A stretch of 64,000 bases of DNA from Akanthomyces muscarius (GCF_028009165.1 NC_079241.1:2666001-2730000), one strand, 5' to 3'. Counted from the stretch's first letter, positions 34,045 to 48,046 are shown. The notes: generated from the sequence alone by a model not told the origin. Numbers and translations are program-made.

Positions 34045-35800
34045 ATGTCTGCGGCTTACAAGCAGTTCCTGGCTTCGCCGAGCTCCTCTCTGCTCGCTGA
34101 GAATGCCTCTCTGCATTACATTACCACCTTGTCCAACTTCGCTGGTGCTACCGAGATCATCAAGCACCTGACTGCCCTGCGCCGACAGGTCACCAAGAAG
34201 CAAGAGGAGGTCCTCAGCCTTGTCGAAGGCCAGAATGCCATTGTCGTCGAGGTCCTCACGGCTCTTGAATTCATTACCAGTGGTGGCGTCTACCTTCCCA
34301 AGCTCGAAGACAACTTCCTGTCTGACCGCACCGCCTACGTTCCCATTGTAAGTCGCAGTGACACCAACTATCTGGACCGGCTTGCTGACCTTGCCCACCA
34401 CTTAGACACACTTTGTTTCATTCGACGCCGGCGGCAAAATCGTACAGATTCGACAGCAGTGGGATCAGGGTGCTCTCCTGAAGCAGCTTGATATCGTTGG
34501 CAAGACTGGGCGCAACTGGCCCATCCAGGACAGCCGCGAGCAGCTCCGACAGATTCAGTCCTGCCTCAAGACTGTTGGCAAGAGTGTTCAGTCGGCTCCG
34601 AGCGACAGTGATGTTGTCATCCGTACTCGACACAACTCGAACAATGCTCTGCGTGACCCCCATGCCTCCCTCAACCTGTATGGAAGCAGAGAGGAAATTG
34701 AGTCGACTCCTATGAAGGCCGCCTCTAAACCTTATGCTGGCCACCGCCCCAGCCAGCGCTCTGTCATTGACATCATTGGCGACGAGCCCGAGGAGGAGAG
34801 CGGTCACAGCCGCCATCGCTCTGTTTCTCCCAGCAAGGCCGGCTCCGGCAAGAACTACCAACCATCGCGCATCTTTGATGGCAAGCAGGAGGACATCGAA
34901 GAGGTCGAAACACCCAAGAAGGGCGACAAATTCATCAAGCCTCACCCTTCCAAGTACAACCACTTTGATTTTGTTGACGGCTCCGATCCCAAAGACGCCC
35001 CCGCCCGCGGTGTCGACCTTGAAAACCGCCCCAAGTCCAAGCACGACAGCCAATGGTCTTTTGACGACTTTGTTACTCCTGCCAAGGCCACCGCCGGCAA
35101 GGGCATGCGCTCGCAGGACGTCCAGCACTGGAACCCCAGCATGCAGTTCGCTGACGATGGCGATGAGCACCACGCCGGCGGCAAGGGCCGGCGCGATGCC
35201 GAGACTCACTTTGAGCTCCAGGATGACGGCGAGAAGGACGCGCGCCAGGAACGTGTTGGACTCCCACGGGGCGCCATGCACAACGAAGGCCAGAGCCTCT
35301 ACAAGAACCAGCTCTTTGACGAGGTCGAGCCCACTCCTGGTCCCAAGCGTGCTCTGCAAACCGTCACCAACCTCAAGGATCGCAGCAAGGACTTTAACCC
35401 TCATTTTGAAATGGCAGACGAGTCACCATCGCAACCCCCACGAACCCAACATGCTCCCGAGGGCAAGGTAAAGATGGCCAAGAACATGGACCACAACTGG
35501 GAGGTCTATGAGCAGTCGCCACTCAAAGAAAACAACAAACCCCGCCCTGCTCCGGCCGCCACGGGCAGCAACCAGAAGATCCACATTGCTGGTGACGGGA
35601 TGGGCTCCAGGAAGGGAGCTACTCATGATGAGTCAGATGTCAAAATTCACATTGCCGGCGACGGTATGGGCGGCCGCAAGGGTACTTCGCGCGCCTGGAT
35701 GACTGGCGGTGATGAGGACGAAGAAGAGCAGCCCAAGGCGCATCCCCGAGGCCGTGGCACTGCTGCTGCTCAGAAGACTGGTGGTTTCTGGGACTTTTAA
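34045..35800 (+). CDS. NTF2-like-fold domain protein with long disordered C-terminus
   Basis: Exons are 34045-34347 and 34406-35800 (565 aa). Residues 1-160 read as an NTF2-like (SnoaL-type) fold, with YKQFLASPSSSLLAENASLHYITT, VEVLTALEFITSGGVYLPKLEDNFLSDRTAYVPITHFVSFD and GKIVQIRQQWDQGALLKQLD. I recall this arrangement as conserved in filamentous ascomycetes, with no assigned reaction. The rest is charged and disordered, with recurring phrases such as KYNHFDFVDGSD, SQWSFDDFVTPAK, ETHFELQDDGE and HNEGQSLYKNQLF. The segment IHIAGDGMGxRKG occurs twice near the C-terminus, before the terminal GGFWDF. The role is unknown. The repeated hydrophobic motifs suggest peptide docking sites (inference). 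Confidence 0.8.
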
Positions 35801-36460
35801 TTGCACCGTCCCTGAGCTGTCTGCCAGCAAAGCGATGTCTTGATTTGGCAGTGCTATTTCTTGATCATCTGTGCTGCTCTTCCTTGTTCTTGCCCTGTAT
35901 TGCACTACGAATGATGTCTGTTGAAGGCGAATGGCAGCACCCTGCTACATGCCAGAAGCCAACTGTTGTTGGATTTCCCTATTGCCTTTTGCAACTATTA
36001 CCCCCTCTTCATGGTACTGCTTTGTGTGCCGAGGAAAAAAATCGCAAAGTTTGGTCCTTCTTTTTTTTCTACTGCTTTCTCTACTGTTTTAAAACCTTTA
36101 CGTCTTTATGAAGTTGGCAATTCTTTCTTTATACGATACATAGCCCTTGACTTTGACTAGATTGGTTTCTTTTTTGTTGTTATCTATGACTCGCAAGAGG
36201 GTAGACATGAATATAAGAAAAGAAGGAACTGCCAAACGTGTCTACGAAACGGGACTTTGTGATGCTGTTTTCAAGCATATGTGCCATTTTCAGTTTATAT
36301 CATGCTACATAACCAAATCAAGACGCCTGATGGAGGTTCACCAAATATTCAGATTAGTTCAACAAATACACATGCCAGTCTGCGGCATATTTCTGTAGTG
36401 GTATCAATACGCCGCAGAAAATATTATTGTAAGACAAGAAAAGCAAAACCGAGAAAATTT
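35801..36460. other. 3' intergenic spacer
   Basis: About 660 bp between convergent 3' ends, T-rich on the plus strand. No gene seen. Confidence 0.5.
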
Positions 36461-38395
36461 TCAGCAGATGAATTTGTACCACCGCTTCCACTTGGGCCAC
36501 GTTTTACGCTCTTCCCTTTCCTGCGTCACCAGGATGGGCAGGTTCCAGTCGCGACGGCCCGTGTCGAGGTCCATGTCTCTGAGGGGCACATAGCGCGTGC
36601 GGTAGTAGATCTTGTGCCCAAAGTAAAAAATGATAATGATCGGCGCACTCATCCATTTCAAAAACAGATTCTGTGCAATCTCCGCGCTGGACATGCTCTT
36701 CCAGCCAATCGGAAACGCGGCCACCCAGAACTGCGCGACAATGACGATGACGTTGAGGGCAAGGCCGAGGTAGGATCCCCAAACGCCAACCTGCGATTGG
36801 AACGGGAGCTCCTCGACCCTGCGCCCGGCGAGGGCCCAGGCGCGGCGGAAGCGAATGTGGCAGAGGCAGATGGAGCCCCAGGTGAAGATGGAGGAGAGGC
36901 CGGAGAGGGCTAGCAGCCAGTCAAAGACGCTGCCCTGGGAGTTTGCGTCAGCGAGGTAGGCGAGGAGGCCGATGGCGCCGGCGATGACGATAGCGACGAG
37001 CGGACGGCCCTTACGGTCGACGTAGCCGAGGATCTTGGGCGCCTGGTGGAGGTTGGCGAGGGCGGCGAGGGTGCGTGAGGAGCCAAAGACGGCGGAATTA
37101 CCGACGGAGAGGACGGCGATGAGGATAACGGAGTTCATGACGGACGGTAGGATTTGAATGCCAGCCTCCTCGATGGCGATAACGAACGGAGATGCCTTAG
37201 CGTCAGCCTTACTGTCGCCACCGAGCAGCCGCGGGTCGTCGTGCGGGACGAGGAGGCCCACGAGGGTGAGGGCGACAATGTAGAAGAGCGTGATGCGCCA
37301 GAATACCTGCTTGATGGCTGTGGGGAGTGATTTGCGAGGGTTGGCCGTCTCTGCGGCCGCGAGACCGACAAGCTCCGTCCCAGTAAAAGCGAACGCGGCG
37401 GTGACAAAGACACTACAGAGTCCCTTAAACCCGTTGTTAAAAGCGCCAGGATCGCGCCAGTACTCGCCGCCAATGTAACCTCGATCAGGGGTGCCGCCAC
37501 AATTGAGCACGATGCCAAGCAGACTGTGCGTATATGTTAGATATGGTGATATATTGCTAGTTAAGAGCTGGTGCACTTACATGAAACCAATGACGGCAAT
37601 GACTTTGATGATGGAAAAGAGGAATTCGGCCTCGCCGTAACCTTTAACGCCGAACATGTTGATGAGGACAATGGTTGTGAGGAAGATGGTGACAAAGATG
37701 GCCTTGGTGAGCTTATCGTTCCAATAGCCTATTGTTAACGAGGCCGCAATGATTTCGAGCGGTAGCACAGAGAGCCATTGCAGAGCATAGCTACGGCCCA
37801 TGTTAGCAAACACTAGGAAGCGGATGTGGACCAGGCGTGTAACCTACTTCCAGCCCATCGCAAACCCCCATGATGGATCGAGGAACCGGGTCGCCCAGGA
37901 CGAAAACGACCCGGCAATAGGGAAAATGACAGCGAGCTCACCCAGCGCCTGGCAGGTCGAGTACAGCATGGCGCCGATGATGCCAAAGGCAATCAGTAGC
38001 GAGGCGGGCCCGCCGGCATTCAGCGCCTTGCCCGAGACAACGAACAAGCCGGTGCCGATGGAGCCACCGATCGCAATCATCTGCAGGTGGCGACCCTTGA
38101 GGCTCCGCGAGAGCCCGATGTGGGCATTCTCGAGCGTAGCGAGGTGCAGATCGTAGTAGTGGGAGCCGTTATGCTGGCGGCGCGCAATGGCGGAGTCGTG
38201 GTCGTGGTCGGCGAGGAGAAAGGTCGAGTTGGGGTCGCGGCGAAAGGAGTCAACCAGGCGCTCGAAGCGCAGCGGCGGATGCTGCTCGTACTCGGGCTCG
38301 CGCATGCTATGTGAGCTCCCGTAGGTGAAGGAGTCGTCTTTGCTCTTGTACGTGTTGGTGGGACCGAGCTCAATATCGCCGGGAGAAGAAGCCAT
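36461..38395 (-). CDS. amino-acid permease (APC superfamily, YAT family)
   Basis: Plasma-membrane proton-coupled amino-acid transporter. Exons are 37848-38395, 37581-37790 and 36461-37523 (606 aa, typical length). A hydrophilic N-terminus (about 100 residues) precedes the conserved first segment LKGRHLQMIAIGGSIGTGLFVVSG. Then come GPASLLIAFGIIGAMLYS, SFSSWATRFLDPSWGFAMGWNYALQW, and the GTELVGLAAAETANPRKSLPTA signature. Further segments include VLSVGNSAVFGSSRTLAALA and KGRPLVAIVIAGAIGLLAYLA. The C-terminal tail is basic and Trp-rich (KTWPKWKRWYKF). About 12 membrane segments can be counted. Substrate range cannot be read from sequence; the closest types are general permeases of the Gap1/Agp class. 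Confidence 0.94.
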
Positions 38396-39904
38396 GGCTG
38401 ATCGAAGGAGAGAAGGGGAGGGAAACGGCTAGTAAGACTGATGGTCCGAGTAGAGAAGTGGAATGATTTGTGTCGTGCTGTTGCTCTTGTGTTTCGTTTG
38501 CTGCGGTGTATCACGAGTAGAACGAGGCGGCACTGTATGTACGGCTGGGCGTCGAGCGCTCAGCTGCAGCCTGACGAGGCAGTAGGCATAAACTCAAGCA
38601 CCGGCCTGGAATCGAGGCTATAGTGGTAATTCGGTTGGAAATTAAAGTTGTGGTGATTTCTGCTTTGCGCGCAGTCTGGGGTATTCATTCCGCAATGACG
38701 TGCGTTGGCTGGGTCCCCGGAGTAAATGTGGTCTCGATCGTCAATGCAAGACTGGGGGCGGTGTATGCGGTGCGATATCCAACTCGAGTCAGAAGGTACG
38801 CAGACACGTAGCGGTCCAGTGAAAGAAAGAAGAGGTCAACGGATTCCGGCTTTCCAATTGTGGCATTCGTTTGAGGGCTTCGATGAGGCAAAACGCAGCG
38901 TGAAGCACAGTTGAGACTAGCGTGATGGCGGTGACAGCTACTACATTGGCAGTGTGCTGGCTCTCATGCGGCAGCAGCGCAACATGGTCCTATCCATGAA
39001 GTTCCGATGGGGGATGCGAGGCAGAGTTAACGAGGGAGAAATGATGAAGCTTGCAAAAAAAGCGCAGATGCGCCGTGCCAGCAGGACGGGAAGAGGTGGC
39101 TTGCCTGGGGGTCTGCTTGGTGGAGGAGGGACATGACTTGCAACCAACGCAGGCGTCTGGATTAGGATTGGCTGGTGCGTACCTATGATACCTATGAGGC
39201 TGGTGGCTGAAGAAAATGGCGTTGGCACCTGGCACCTGGCAGCAAACGGAGCGGGGGAAGCCGGGCCGGCAACTGGCAAACACTGCGACTCGGTGTGCCA
39301 ATTGATGCTCTGGACTACTTGTAAAAAGAATGAAAACCCCGGCAATGCGAATAATCTCTTCTCTAAAATGGAAAGAAATAATAACCGAGAAATTGTATTC
39401 TTTACGCGAGTTTGCCAGCTCCTGAGTCGTTAGAGCGCTAGGCGGCCCAATGATGGATGTCATTTCCCCGCTGCGACGACGCTGATAGGAGGCTGCGACC
39501 GGAAGAAAAACCCCCATGGGCCACGGCCCAGCTGGGGGTTACAGTGGAGAAGTGCTTGATTAAGGCAACCCGCAGGGCGCCCTCTAGGTTTGAGGCTTGC
39601 CCAGGCATTGACAGTCTTGCTTGGCAATCATGCACGAAATTTGCCCAAGATACGATAATGTTCTGGGAATAAAATACAATCATTCTCCACACTCAAGGGC
39701 GAAATCCTGAGCAAATCGTCCCATTCGCCCAAGAGATCCCGTCGAACCATTCCCACCCAGTCGCTTACAACGGCTTCCCAGCCGCTATCTCCATGGCCAA
39801 TCGCGAGTCCGGTGTGCCAACGGCTCGCCCTTACTGGTAACAACAAGGGTGAGCTCGGCCCTCTTGCCGACAGCTTGGCCCAAGGAGGCTGCTTTGAGAC
39901 CACA
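38396..39904. other. gene-poor spacer
   Basis: About 1.5 kb. Open frames at 38990-39517 and 39628-39924 (both minus) lack recognisable motifs. I see no supported gene. Confidence 0.4.
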
Positions 39905-40885
39905 TTACCACCCCGCGGCCGCATTTTCTTCTGCCTGCATCAGCGCGTCGACCTGAGCATCGCCCTTTGCCAATCCACGCAATGCACTCTCTTTCCATTC
40001 ATCATAAGACGACAACGGCGCTGCCTTTTCGTCCCACTTGAAGCTCTTCCTCAGACCCTTGAACAGCGGCCGAAACTGCGCCTTGGTCCTTGGCATCCCG
40101 CCGCCCAGGAAAAAGAGATAGCGCTGCCAGCGACGACCGTCTCGCACAATCTTGGCCAGGCCCTCGCGCCCGCGTCGTTGAAAAACGGGCGCGCTGAATG
40201 CAAGCTCTTTAGCCTCGGCGGAGGCAAACTCCCAGTCGATGATGCCTGTGATGTTGTGTTCGTCGTCCACCAGGATGTAGTCACCCTTGTCGTCGTAGTG
40301 GCGCAGGTAAAAGAGACCACTGCGAGACACCGAGTCGGCGACAAGGTCCGGAAGCACCGCTAGCCGGTAGAGAAATGCGAGGTAGTTGTCGACTGGGAAG
40401 CCGCTTGCCTCGCGATTGGCAATTGTCCGTATCTGCTGGTTGATCCAAGTCGTGTATGATGCGTCGAGTGTCGCGAAAGTACCTAGCGGGTGCCCCTGGC
40501 GTCGGAAAGCAAGGTTCCTGTGCGAAGCCGCTTACCTGGGCCTGATCCGAGGCATGGTCCGGGTCAGTAGATCGGACAACAGACCCCGTGAGCGGGAAAG
40601 GGTGTTTTTCGAGCTCAAGAAATTCCTCTGCTGTTAAAAGATAACTTGGCTGCCGAAGAGAATGTGGCGAGTGGGTAGGGAACACCGCTTGTTGTAATTT
40701 TAACTAAGCATAAACAGTCCATATTTGTGCAACATGACTGTTTTCTTCTAGATGCTCCTCCATTTGCAATTCTCCCGGTTAGATGTTGCTTGGATACTTG
40801 TGTATAATCATAAGCAACAGCCATCCGACGCCTCCTACTGCAAAATGCTCTACTACAGACACTGTCGGAAACGTGATATGTATGG
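39905..40885 (-). pseudogene. decayed aminoglycoside-phosphotransferase (APH)-family gene
   Basis: The C-terminal lobe is clear: YTTWINQQIRTIAN, FYLRHYDDKGDYILVDDEHN, then ITGIIDWEFASAEAKELAFSAP, which is the APH-family Asp-Trp-Glu motif. Exon 39905-40495 (197 codons) joins across a 40-bp intron (40496-40535, GTAAGC..CCAG) to a segment with FLELEKHPFPLTGS. That segment follows an acceptor ttttaacag near 40638 and has no ATG. Further upstream, in one frame, are ENSHVAQIWTVYA (about 40697-40735) and a piece like the kinase N-lobe (FPTVSVVEHFAVGGVGWLLL, about 40810-40870), separated by an in-frame TAA at 40774-40776. The Gly-rich loop and a start codon are missing. I read it as a 5'-truncated, decaying gene of the fungal APH/choline-kinase-like expansion. 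The C-lobe alone would be inactive. The upstream remnants are my reading and weaker than the C-lobe. Confidence 0.6.
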
Positions 40886-41088
40886 GCCGCTTGCCCAGGA
40901 GTCCTGACTTCCAACAATCTTTATTATTATCGAGCGAAGCATAGATCTACAGCTGCAGGAACAGTGTTAGTCAAGTACTTCGAATCTATGTAAACAGACT
41001 ATGCTGGCTTTTGCTCCGCTCTGCCAAACCTGGTGTACATACCAGCTCTTTAGTATCTCGCCAGCCTATTTAACGAATATGTGCCGGG

Positions 41089-41274
41089 CTAGGGGCACGG
41101 TGCCGCGAGCAGCGCCGCACAAGCTGCCTGGCACGACGCATAGATGGCAACAGCAGCTGGGCCCGCAGCCAAGCTCGCCGAGCAGGCCGCCTGGCAGGTC
41201 GCGTATGCCGCAGGTCCAGCAGCAGCCATGCTATAAAAGCCGCCGCCGGCAAGTAGAATGATAGAAAATTTCAT
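41089..41274 (-). CDS. small putative secreted Cys-containing peptide (61 aa)
   Basis: Intronless frame with a true ATG at 41274, ending at TAG 41089-41091. The N-terminus (MKFSIILLAGGGFYSMAAAG) looks like a secretion signal. The mature part is Ala-rich and carries an internal duplication of the unit AxCQAAC (TCQAACSASLAAG and SCQAACAALLAAPCP), giving five Cys. Similar tiny Ala/Gly/Cys peptides with CQxxC spacing occur in ascomycetes and were sometimes named after a Chlamydomonas zygote-specific protein. That link is from memory and loose. It lies in a gene-poor pocket beside the decayed APH-family gene. The function is unknown. Confidence 0.6.
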   Translation of the reverse strand: MKFSIILLAGGGFYSMAAAGPAAYATCQAACSASLAAGPAAVAIYASCQAACAALLAAPCP

Positions 41275-42032
41275 CTTTAATGCTGAAAAGTAAATTGGCT
41301 CTTGTAACCTTTTGGCGTCTGAAGTAAAGTAGCTACAGGACTAGAAATACTTTCGACGTGGTTTAAACACTTTGCTGGATCGAACCGTCTCAAATGAGGA
41401 GTGCATGTCTAGCATGACGCAGGAGTTCCATCATCATAATACTCACAACTTTTGTGAAGAGGAAGATAATGGGAGAAAAGAGCGAGCAGGGCAGAAGCTG
41501 TTTGGTTGGTGGGTGTAGCGGTGATGCTAGACAATGTGTCGGAAGTCTGCGATCTACTTTGCATTTATCCGCGATCATCAAGAAATAACCAAAGACGGAA
41601 CACGATGACGCGGTGGGTAGTCATGAATGTCTCTGCAATTCTTCCCTCCTCATCCAGAGCAGGCCTTTATGCCCATGGCTCACTATGTCTATCGAGAATT
41701 ACTACCTAAATCTACAATCACAACACCACTCTGGTCCTAAGCATGACCCCGAGGGCAGTTGCCGGCTCAAGGCCCGACGTTTCTTAGACATCTTGATGCC
41801 ATTGTTGCCTTGCCAGTCATTTCCTTCGCCATCATTGATGGCGCTGGAAATTTCCTCACGAATTATAGGCGGCAGACAGGCTACTGTATGCCATGCAATT
41901 TGACCAGTTGTATTCAAAATGCTAACAATAAGCCGCAATCCATCAATATCACTAGCCTCCCAATTTTTTTCTCGTTATGCTGCCTCCATGTAAATGTACA
42001 AATTAACCCAACAGTATTCATAGCCGTACTTC
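41275..42032. other. intergenic spacer
   Basis: About 760 bp between the small peptide gene and the mannosidase 3' end. No gene seen. Confidence 0.5.
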
Positions 42033-44147
<2,115 letters not shown>

Positions 44148-44814
44148 CTTCAGCGCATTGGTGCCGAACTGGGCTGCCGTATCTCGTATGTTTTCGGCAG
44201 CACGCCGTGCTGTGATTTGGAAGAGGTTCTTTCGGTGGATGTCGAACGGGTCGCGAATCATTTGGTTGGAGGCTCGGCCGCTAGTGACGTACTTTATGAC
44301 GGCTTCCCCTTGCTGATACGACAAGTGGTGAGAGCACGGGCTTTTTTTCTTCCTATCAAGAAAAAGCAGGAATCAATTACGCAGTGGACGAAGATTCACG
44401 CCTCTGAACAAACAGACGCAGACCACGCAGTGCCGTCAATCAAATGAGCTTCCTAACCAACTCGTTCCTGTGGTGGAGCTGTCCCCTAGAAGAGGCCATG
44501 TAAGCCTCTCTGCCAACCGCTTGCCGGCCAACGCCAACGGCCCAAGGAGATTTTTAGCGCGGGCGATGCTGGCCGCCTGCTCCACTACAGAGCCACAAGC
44601 ACCGCACAGGACGGGGTTTGCAGCTCATTACCAGTATTATATCGGGCGATTTCGAGAACCAAAGCATCGTAAATACCTGGGTATATCAAGTCGATAACCA
44701 GGAACCTTTCTTACGAAGGCCCAGGCGGCATATTTTCCAGCACTAGCAGACGTGGCGCCAATCATGACACAATAACCGCCACCAGCGACTCTACATATTT
44801 ATATTCAGGCCAAC
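44148..44814. promoter_or_regulatory. divergent promoter region, mannosidase / ATG10
   Basis: About 670 bp between divergent start codons. Its left part may be coding if the mannosidase starts at 44262. No other gene is seen. Confidence 0.45.
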
Positions 44815-45660
44815 ATGACGGACATTAGCCATTTCCCGAATCTCAACCAGGCCGAATTTGCAGAAGCCTGTCATTTACTAGATAGCAGATACCGCCAGGC
44901 TACACTCGGCCCGCTGCGACGAAGATGGAAGCTCAATGTCTGCACGGCGCTGGCCACGTCCTTTTCGCACGAGAACGACGGCTACACTACCTTTCTACAA
45001 ATCGTCCGCCCGCTGGAAGGCGACGTTGATCTGCCGTTTGACCTGGGCGGCTTCTCAATATCCGGAGACGCTACTGAACACCTGACCAATGCGCAAGACG
45101 CCGAGATGATGGAAACAGAAGAGTCGGACAAGGTAGGACCATTCAAAGCCTCGTAAAAAAAGATATTTTTAGGCTTCCGACATGTTTTTTATCCTGTCTC
45201 TAACTGGGTATATAGCATGTTATCCCAACCCAAAACGCCAGTTCCGATATTGGCTACGTCACGTATGAGATTCACCTTCATCCCACGTATCGTGTGCCGT
45301 GCCTGTGGTTTACCCTGCATGGGCTGCCCGAGTCTGAGCCGGCGTTCAACGTCGACACTGTCTTTCGCCGGCTGGTCCCTGATGGCCATAAAGATACCCT
45401 CCGCGCGGGCCTGGGCATTGGTGCCATATCCACAGATGTGAGTATAGCTGACCTTTGTGCTCCATGCAACCGCCACATGCTAACCACACGCTTCCTAGCA
45501 CCACCCCGTCACTGGGCTGCCTTCCTTCTTCATCCACCCCTGCCAGCTGGCTGATGCCATGACACCGTTTCCGTGTACAAAGCGAGACTATCTCATCATA
45601 TGGCTCGGAATTGTCGGTGGCTGTGTCAGCCTCTGGGTACCCAATGAATTGATGGTGTAG
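44815..45660 (+). CDS. ATG10: autophagy E2-like enzyme Atg10
   Basis: E2-like conjugating enzyme that transfers Atg12 onto Atg5 during autophagosome formation in the cytosol. Exons are 44815-45132, 45216-45437 and 45499-45660 (233 aa). Diagnostic sequence lies in the last two exons: YVTYEIHLHPTYRVPCLWF (the beta-sheet core) and HHPVTGLPSFFIHPCQLADAM, in which the Cys of HPC is the expected thioester residue. The C-terminus IIWLGIVGGCVSLWVPNE also matches the family. The variable acidic insert (DAEMMETEESDK) sits at the first intron. The gene is convergent with the snRNP gene, with only about 64 bp between stop codons, so the 3' UTRs probably overlap. Confidence 0.9.
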
Positions 45661-45724
45661 TGAGCTTCACATCTCCACTGGTAGCAAAGCTAAACACAAC
45701 AACATTATTGAATACACCGACCGT

Positions 45725-46450
45725 TTATTCGTCGTCGCTATCCTCATCCATGGCCATGTCTTCGCCACTGTCCTCGGGCTCGCTCTCGTTGTCGCGGTTG
45801 CGCTTCTGCCCGCGACTTTCTGGCGAGCCGCTAGCATCTTTCATGGCGTGGTCCACAGCGCTGGGAGGCTTGGCCTGTGTAGTTGTCGTGCTGGTGCCGG
45901 CCGGGGGTGCGTTAAAGATGCTCTGCTGCAGTTCGGTCTGTTCGGCAGCGGCAGCTCCCTTTGCGGGGAGTGCCATGGTGCCGTCGATTTTGCTGACGAA
46001 ATGGGACTTGGACTTGGCGTATTGGATTTTCTGCCGATGTCACGATTAGCACCGGGGCTCATTCTCTCACGGGACGCTGCCCACTTACCATGGCTCTGCC
46101 CAGGAACTCCTCGCCTTCTAATGTGCGCATGGCCTGTGTAGCGGCCTGGATGTCTCGGAAGACGATGTGTGCTTGGCCGCGCATGGCCATGGTCTTGAGG
46201 GCGACGATGTCGAGGACCGGTCCAAAGGTCGAAAAGAGCATGTAGAGCGCTGTTCGCAGGTCGTCTTTTTGTATCTTCGCCGAGGGCAGGTTTGTGACAT
46301 AGAGGCTAGAAATCCACGATGAGTACTTGCTTGCCCGCGAGCTTCCTTGTGCTGGGGAACTGGAACTCACGTTTGGTTTGGCGGTATGGGCTGGACCTTG
46401 GCGGGGAGGGAAGAGTTGGGCTGAAGCCCGCGTGACGCTGTCGTCGCCAT
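45725..46450 (-). CDS. U2 snRNP B''/U1A-type RRM protein
   Basis: Spliceosomal snRNA-binding protein with a single RRM. Exons are 46371-46450, 46089-46305 and 45725-46030 (200 aa). The RRM (about residues 27-105) has RNP2 LYVTNLP and an RNP1-like RGQAHIVF. Also present are ALYMLFSTFGPVLDIVALKT and the C-terminal MKIQYAKSKSHF, characteristic of the U1A/U2B''/Snf family. The remaining tail is low-complexity and acidic (DMAMDEDSDDE). Having only one RRM favours a U2B'' (Msl1-like) role, but fungi may use one protein for both snRNPs. Confidence 0.88.
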
Positions 46451-47117
46451 GGCGCTCGAGGTGGCTATTGATGAATCGCGCCTTGTATATCGTCTATATT
46501 CCGAGTATCTGATCGCAATTGCGTTTGCTGAGTCGAATTCGTGGTCCGTCGGAAAGATCTGCTTGCTGGTCGTCGAAGATGAAGCTGTGGAGATTTTTCG
46601 CGCCGACCAGCCTCGCTAGAAAAAGGTGGTTGCCTCAAGTGGGCCACACAGTCGGAGAGCTCGCCCAGTACCACAAAGACACCACCCGTGCATCCCGCTA
46701 CCGAGACATTGCATTGGGCCTCGAGTATCCGAACGATGACATCTCAGTTGTAGCCACGTTTCCCCGTAGACAAACGCGCCTCCATGCACGTGAAATTAGC
46801 ATGGCCGCGGTCCTGCAACCAGCTGCGCTCGCAGCGTTGCCCCATTTAGCGTGACCGTACGAGCCAACAAAAGCTTAAGTGACGATATCCTTGCCGATAG
46901 AATCCTTTCCTTTTCGCTTTCTACAGTGATACGCGTTCTATAAGTAGACTCGATTTCTGCGTCCGTTCCGTTGACCGCGTAAAAGCCAACACTGTCCACT
47001 TCCCCGCCACCAGCTTTGCGCCTCAACTTGGGGTGGATGCCGCGCACAAAACTCTGAACCAGCATTGCACCCGCACAGAGAGAGCAGTTACTCGCAACAC
47101 GTACTAAATTCGCAGCC
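46451..47117. promoter_or_regulatory. divergent promoter region, snRNP gene / ceramidase
   Basis: About 670 bp between divergent starts. No gene seen. Confidence 0.45.
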
Positions 47118-48046
47118 ATGGGTCACGGCCATCACAATATTCGCTTTGATGGCGATCCGTTTGCTCTATCGGGAGCCTGGAGCCCGCCGACGAGTCGCGC
47201 CAAGTGAGCGTTCGATGACGATCTAATCAACGGCTAGAGCACTGACGCGTGAGCTAGTTTCTGCGAGGAGGATTACGTCCTGACATTTTACCTCGCCGAA
47301 TTCATCAACTCGTTGACAAATATTGCCTATGGTACGTTCTGCGGAGACATGCTGCCTACTTTCTGCCGTGACTGCTGCTGACGCGATCGTTCCGTGACAC
47401 AGTGTACTATGCGCTGCAATACATGTACAGCCCGGGGAGCCGTGGTCTCCTGAGCCCAAAGCTAGACTTCATGTCCATCTCTCTTCTTGTTCTTGGTGTC
47501 GGCTCTTTTCTCTTCCACGCAAGTCTGCGCCAAGCACTCGAATTCGTCGACGAGCTCTCCATGATGCTGCTCATCTGGTCGATGCTTCAAGCCACCCTGA
47601 CTGTTCGACAAACGCCCGCCATATCCAAGGCCATCTCCGCGGTTCTCACAGTGATCTTTGTATCATTTACCGCATTCTACCTCAACTCTCCTCTCATCAT
47701 CTACCAGGTCATTGCTTTCCTGTCGGGCGTTGGAGTCGTTATTCTACGCAGTCTCTACTTGTTTCACTGGGCGCAGCCTGCACTGCCCAAGGCCAAGAGC
47801 CGCGAATGGAGCAAACGGGCCATCACGGCACTGTTTATCTGCATCGTCGGATACGGCATCTGGAACATCGATCTCGAGTTCTGCCAAGTTCTGCGCGACA
47901 TTCGCCAACGGGTCGGCTTGCCCTGGGCCTGGCTGTTTGAGTTCCATGGATGGTGGCACGTTCTGACTGCCATTGGCGCAAGTCAGTTTATGACTGTCGC
48001 GAGAGAATTACGCGAGGAAACAAAGCGTGAGCAGAAGAAAGAGTAA
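47118..48046 (+). CDS. alkaline ceramidase (Ypc1/Ydc1 family)
   Basis: ER membrane hydrolase of the CREST superfamily that cleaves (phyto)ceramide or dihydroceramide to sphingoid base and fatty acid. Exons are 47118-47203, 47258-47331 and 47403-48046 (267 aa). Conserved pieces are GAWSPPTSRANFCEEDY, YLAEFINSLTNIAY, SFLFHASLRQALEFVDELSMM (with the Ser/His/Asp of the metal site) and the C-terminal EFHGWWHVLTAIGA with two His. About seven membrane segments can be counted. Yeast has two homologues with different substrate preference; sequence alone does not decide which this matches. Confidence 0.94.

Noticed and set aside
34418..35404. 328-codon open frame antisense to the NTF2-like gene
   Set aside because: It is complementary to the codon pattern of the plus-strand gene, has a low-complexity Val/Ala/Leu composition and no domain. 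The plus-strand gene is supported by an intron and conserved motifs.
39628..39924. 98-codon minus-strand frame just downstream of the APH-family remnant
   Set aside because: No recognisable motif. It overlaps the APH stop in another frame, and I could not show it continues that gene.
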